Below are positions 1-3,300 of a stretch of DNA of 6,150 nucleotides, piece by piece. Position numbers and translations under genes: made by a program. Each line of letters opens with the position of its first letter. Positions within the stretch are counted from its first letter, which is position 1. Source of the stretch: JAMOQA01 sp964420365 (GTDB lineage: Bacteria > Acidobacteriota > Polarisedimenticolia > J045); assembly GCA_964420365.1 (NCBI GenBank), contig CAYQTA010000093.1:1-6150 (forward strand), given 5' to 3'. A model generated the notes under the pieces. That model was not told where the DNA came from, made no database searches, and worked only from the letters and a program-made list of their open reading frames with translations.

Positions 1-277
1 GTCCCGCATCGGTCCTCTACGCGGGGATCATAGCCGCAGGTCCGCCGCGGGACCGCCGGGAACGAGCCCCAGACGTTCGACCGGGCTGCCCGCCTCCTCG
101 CGAACATTCGCCGGAATCCTTCCGCTTCCGGATGATCCGCACCGGGCTCACCGGGGCCCGATTTTCTCCTTCCAAAGTCCATCCCTTCGCCGTATCGTGC
201 GGGCATTCCGGGCGCTGCGATCCCGAGAGCCCCGAGCGGCTCGCCCGGGTGCCATCTCGGACGAAGGGGGGGCGATC
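1..277. other. Upstream non-coding region, no gene supported
   Basis: I see no supportable gene here. The plus frame used by the protease gene has no stop anywhere from base 2 to 277, but its conceptual product is an Arg/Pro/Ser-rich string with no recognisable domain, as expected by chance in GC-rich DNA. Another plus frame closes at the TAG at 31-33 after ten codons, too short to call the tail of an upstream gene. A relatively AT-rich patch lies near 158-182 and could be part of a promoter, but no convincing -35/-10 pair is visible. A short inverted repeat (39-43 with 50-54, loop of six) is not followed by a T-run. Confidence 0.6.
263..272 (+). promoter_or_regulatory. Shine-Dalgarno sequence containing a G7 tract
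   Basis: The purine run GAAGGGGGGG ends five bases before the ATG at 278. It is a good partner for the anti-Shine-Dalgarno CCUCC and sets the choice of start codon, because the signal peptide begins directly at this ATG. The core is a run of seven G (266-272), so gain or loss of a base would change the SD-to-ATG spacing. Such effects are known for other homopolymers in ribosome binding sites, but are only a possibility here. Confidence 0.75.
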
Positions 278-352
278 ATGCCTCGACGGTTCCGGTGTCT
301 CGTCGTCGTCTTTTCCGTTGCTCTCTGCCTGTCGGCGTTGCCTGCCCTCGGC
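278..352 (+). other. Signal peptide of the protease (residues 1 to about 25)
   Basis: The N-terminus has a basic n-region (PRRFR, residues 2-6) and a hydrophobic core (about 8-24: VVVFSVALCLSALPAL), followed by small residues and an acidic turn (GGDP). This is a Sec-type signal peptide with cleavage likely between residues 23 and 26. C17 is preceded by V-A-L rather than a proper lipobox (small residue at -1), so a lipoprotein is unlikely. The exact cleavage site cannot be fixed by eye. Confidence 0.85.
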
Positions 353-3300
353 GGCGATCCTCTCCCCGAGGGACCCGCGACCGCGACGCCGGTCCACGAG
401 GGTGCCCACCCCTGGTATCCCGGCGAGGTGGTCGTCAAGTTCGCGGCCGACGCGGTACCACCGGGCCTGCCGCCCCGCTGGGAGCCTTTCCGACCCGTCG
501 GCATACCCCCGTTCGACCGCATCGCCGCGCGGTTCGGCTTCCGGGAGGTCCGCCTCTACTTCGGTCCCTGGCGCCCGCTCCACAGGGGCTCGCTCGACCC
601 CGCCCGGTACGCGATCTTCCGGTTCCCGGAAGGGCACGATCCCCGGATGGTGGCGGAGGCCCTCGGACGCCTGCCGGAGGTCGAGTACGCTCACCCCCGG
701 TACCGGACGTTCCTTCTCGCCATCACCCCGGACGATCCGCTCTGGGAACGGGAGGACACCGACGACGAGTGGCACCTCCGCTGGATCCACGCCCCGGGCG
801 CCTGGGAGATCGAGCACGACTGCGAGGACGTCGTCGTGGCCGTCCTCGATGATCAGCACGATCTCGAACACGAGGATCTCCGCGGCCAGTACTGGGTCAA
901 CCCCGGGGAAGACCTCGACGATGACGGCACGCCCGAGGACGACGAGTGCAACGGCTTCGACGACGATCCCGACCTCGACGGCGACGGCTGGCCGGGAAAC
1001 GGGTACGTGGACGACCTCTACGCGAGAGAGGACTGGTGCGGCAACCACGATCCCTACGTCCATCCGACGCACTACCACGGAACCCACGTGGACGGGATCG
1101 TCGGGGCCATCGGCAACAACGCGGTGGGCGTGACGGGCGTCTGCTGGAAACCACGGCTGATGTCGCTCGGCCCCGGTGCGACGGCGATCGCCTACGCGGC
1201 GGACAACGGGGCCGACGTGATCAACATGAGCTGGGGAAGCACCGCTCCCTGCGACCAGCCGAGCGTTCTCCACGACGCGCTCCGGGACGCATGGGAGAAG
1301 GGTGTCGTCCTGGTGGCCGCCGCCGGCAACGACGGTGTCTCGTCGACGTTCTCGCCGGCCTGCTGGCCCGAGGTGATCGCCACGGCTGCCGGCGGAAAGG
1401 AGACGGACGTTCGCGCCGGCTGGACGAACCACGGCCCATGGGTGGACCTCCTGGCGCCGGGGAGCATGATCGTCAGCACCGTACCGATCGGGTCGGACGT
1501 CTGGGATCCCGGGACGGCCGACTGGATTTCCTGTGAAGAGGGCTCGACCGACCCCGTCCGGGACTGCTACGACGCGAAGAGCGGAACGTCGATGGCCTCT
1601 CCCATCGTGGCCGGTGTGGCGGCCCTCGTCATCGCCGCACACCGCGACGATCCCTCCTGGTATCGTCCAGATTGTCCCCTCGGCGGCCACGAACCGTGCG
1701 ACTGGTCGGACGACCCGGAAGGCTGTCCTCCGTGCCGGGTCTCGAACCAGAGGGTCCGCGACCACCTCCTCGGCACCTCCGTGAACATCGACCTGGACAA
1801 CCCCGACTACTTCGGTCTCCTCGGCGTCGGCCGGGTCGACGCCGACCGGGCCGTTCGTACCGACCGGCCGGTTCCGCAGTTGCGGGTCGCCGGTCTTCAC
1901 TTCTCGGGAGGCGACGGCGACGAGCAGCCGGAGGCGGGCGAGAACCTCGAGCTCGTCGTCGACCTCCACGACTACTACGGAGGTTCCACGGGCCCGGTGA
2001 CGGGAACGCTCTCGGCAGCCCCCGGAGACGAGGACCTCGTCGAGATCCTCGACGATTCCGCCACGTGGGATCCCGTTCCGCCCCGGGGTGACTCCGCCTG
2101 CACGGCGGATCCCTTCCGCGTACGCATCCTCACCGAGGCCGAGGGCCGGCGCGTCCACCTCCGGGTCACGGTGAACGACCAGGGCGGGTACTCCGAGACC
2201 CTTGCCGCCGGCTTCCTCGCCAACCCCCGCGTCCAGGATGGTTTCCCCGTGTCCGTCGATTCCCGTACGGCCGGCGGAATGGTGCTTCCCGCGGACGTCG
2301 ACGGCGACGGGAGCGACGAGATCGTTCAGCCCGGAACCGGCCTCTGGGCACGCGAGCCTACCGGTGACGTTCTCCCGGGATTCCCGCTCCTCCCGGAGGA
2401 GCATCTCCTGCCGAACGCCCTCGCCGTGGCTGACGTGGACCTCGATGGCCGCCGGGAGATCCTCGTCTCCAGCTACTCCGGGCTCTTCGCGGTCCGGGCC
2501 GACGGCACCGAGCTCGCCGACGGCGACGACGATCCCTCCACGATCGGCCTGCTTGCCACCGCCCCCTGCGGCCGCGGGCCGGCCCTGGCGGACGTCGCGG
2601 GCGACGAGCGCCTCGAGATCCTCTACACGGAGCTGTACGGATCCGCCTTCCACGCGATCGACGCCGCCGGAAAGGAACTGCCCGGCTTCCCGCTGGAACC
2701 CGCCGAGACCGAGAAACCCTTCGCCGACGAGCCCGCCGTCGGCGACCTGGACGGCGACGGGACCATCGAGATCGTCCTCGGCCACCGCGGCGCGGGCCAG
2801 AGCGACCCGGCCCTGCTCGAGGTCCGCGAACCCGACGGCAGCCTGCGCGAGGGCTGGCCCAGGGAGGTCTCGGCCGACGTCGCGGGACCGTGGCCGATCC
2901 TCGCCGATCTCGACCATGACGGGAACCTCGAGATCGTGACGGCCGGCGGCCCGGAGATCCATGCCATCGAGCCCGATGGAACGGAGATGCCCGGGTTCCC
3001 GATCGCCTTCACGCCCGAGCCGCTCCACTCCGGCGGCGCGTGCGACGAGAGCGCCGGCTGGACGCACATCATCCAGCTCGACGAGAACCCCGCCATCGTC
3101 GACCTCGACGGCGACGGGACGCTGGAGATCGTCTCGTACCTGGAACAGGTACTCGAGGAACCCCTCGGCTTCATGAACCCGCAGCGAATCGTCTGCCGCC
3201 GGTGGCTCGCGGCCTGCGACCCGGATGGCTCCTTCCTGGACGGCTACCCCAGGGAACTGTCACCTTCGACGAACGCGGCCACCCCCCTGCTCGTCGCCGA

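Noticed and set aside
39..54. Hairpin GGTCC/GGACC as a terminator of an upstream gene
   Set aside because: Only a five-pair stem, no T-run behind it, and no upstream gene is visible.
197..199. Upstream in-frame GTG as alternative start
   Set aside because: No Shine-Dalgarno precedes it and it would add 27 mostly Arg/Ala/Pro residues before a complete signal peptide.
314..328. Lipoprotein signal with C17 as lipidated residue
   Set aside because: The preceding residues are V-A-L; position -1 should be Gly, Ala or Ser, and the hydrophobic core continues beyond the Cys.
839..868. Assignment of the protease to the kexin/furin group because of the D-D pair
   Set aside because: The rest of the domain (NGYVDD insert, HGTHVxGIVGA, GTSMASP with bacterial exoprotease spacing) and the absence of a P-domain after it fit bacterial secreted subtilases better.
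132..1133. Plus-strand frame of 333 codons overlapping the gene start
   Set aside because: Product is Ser/Thr/Arg/Pro-rich without domains, while the overlapping frame carries a signal peptide and subtilase motifs. It is a frame shadow.
17..3067. A minus-strand open frame of more than 1000 codons
   Set aside because: It is exactly in register with the subtilase codons, has no recognisable domain and is low in complexity (Arg/Gly/Val/Asp-rich). It is explained by the absence of TTA/CTA/TCA in the sense gene.
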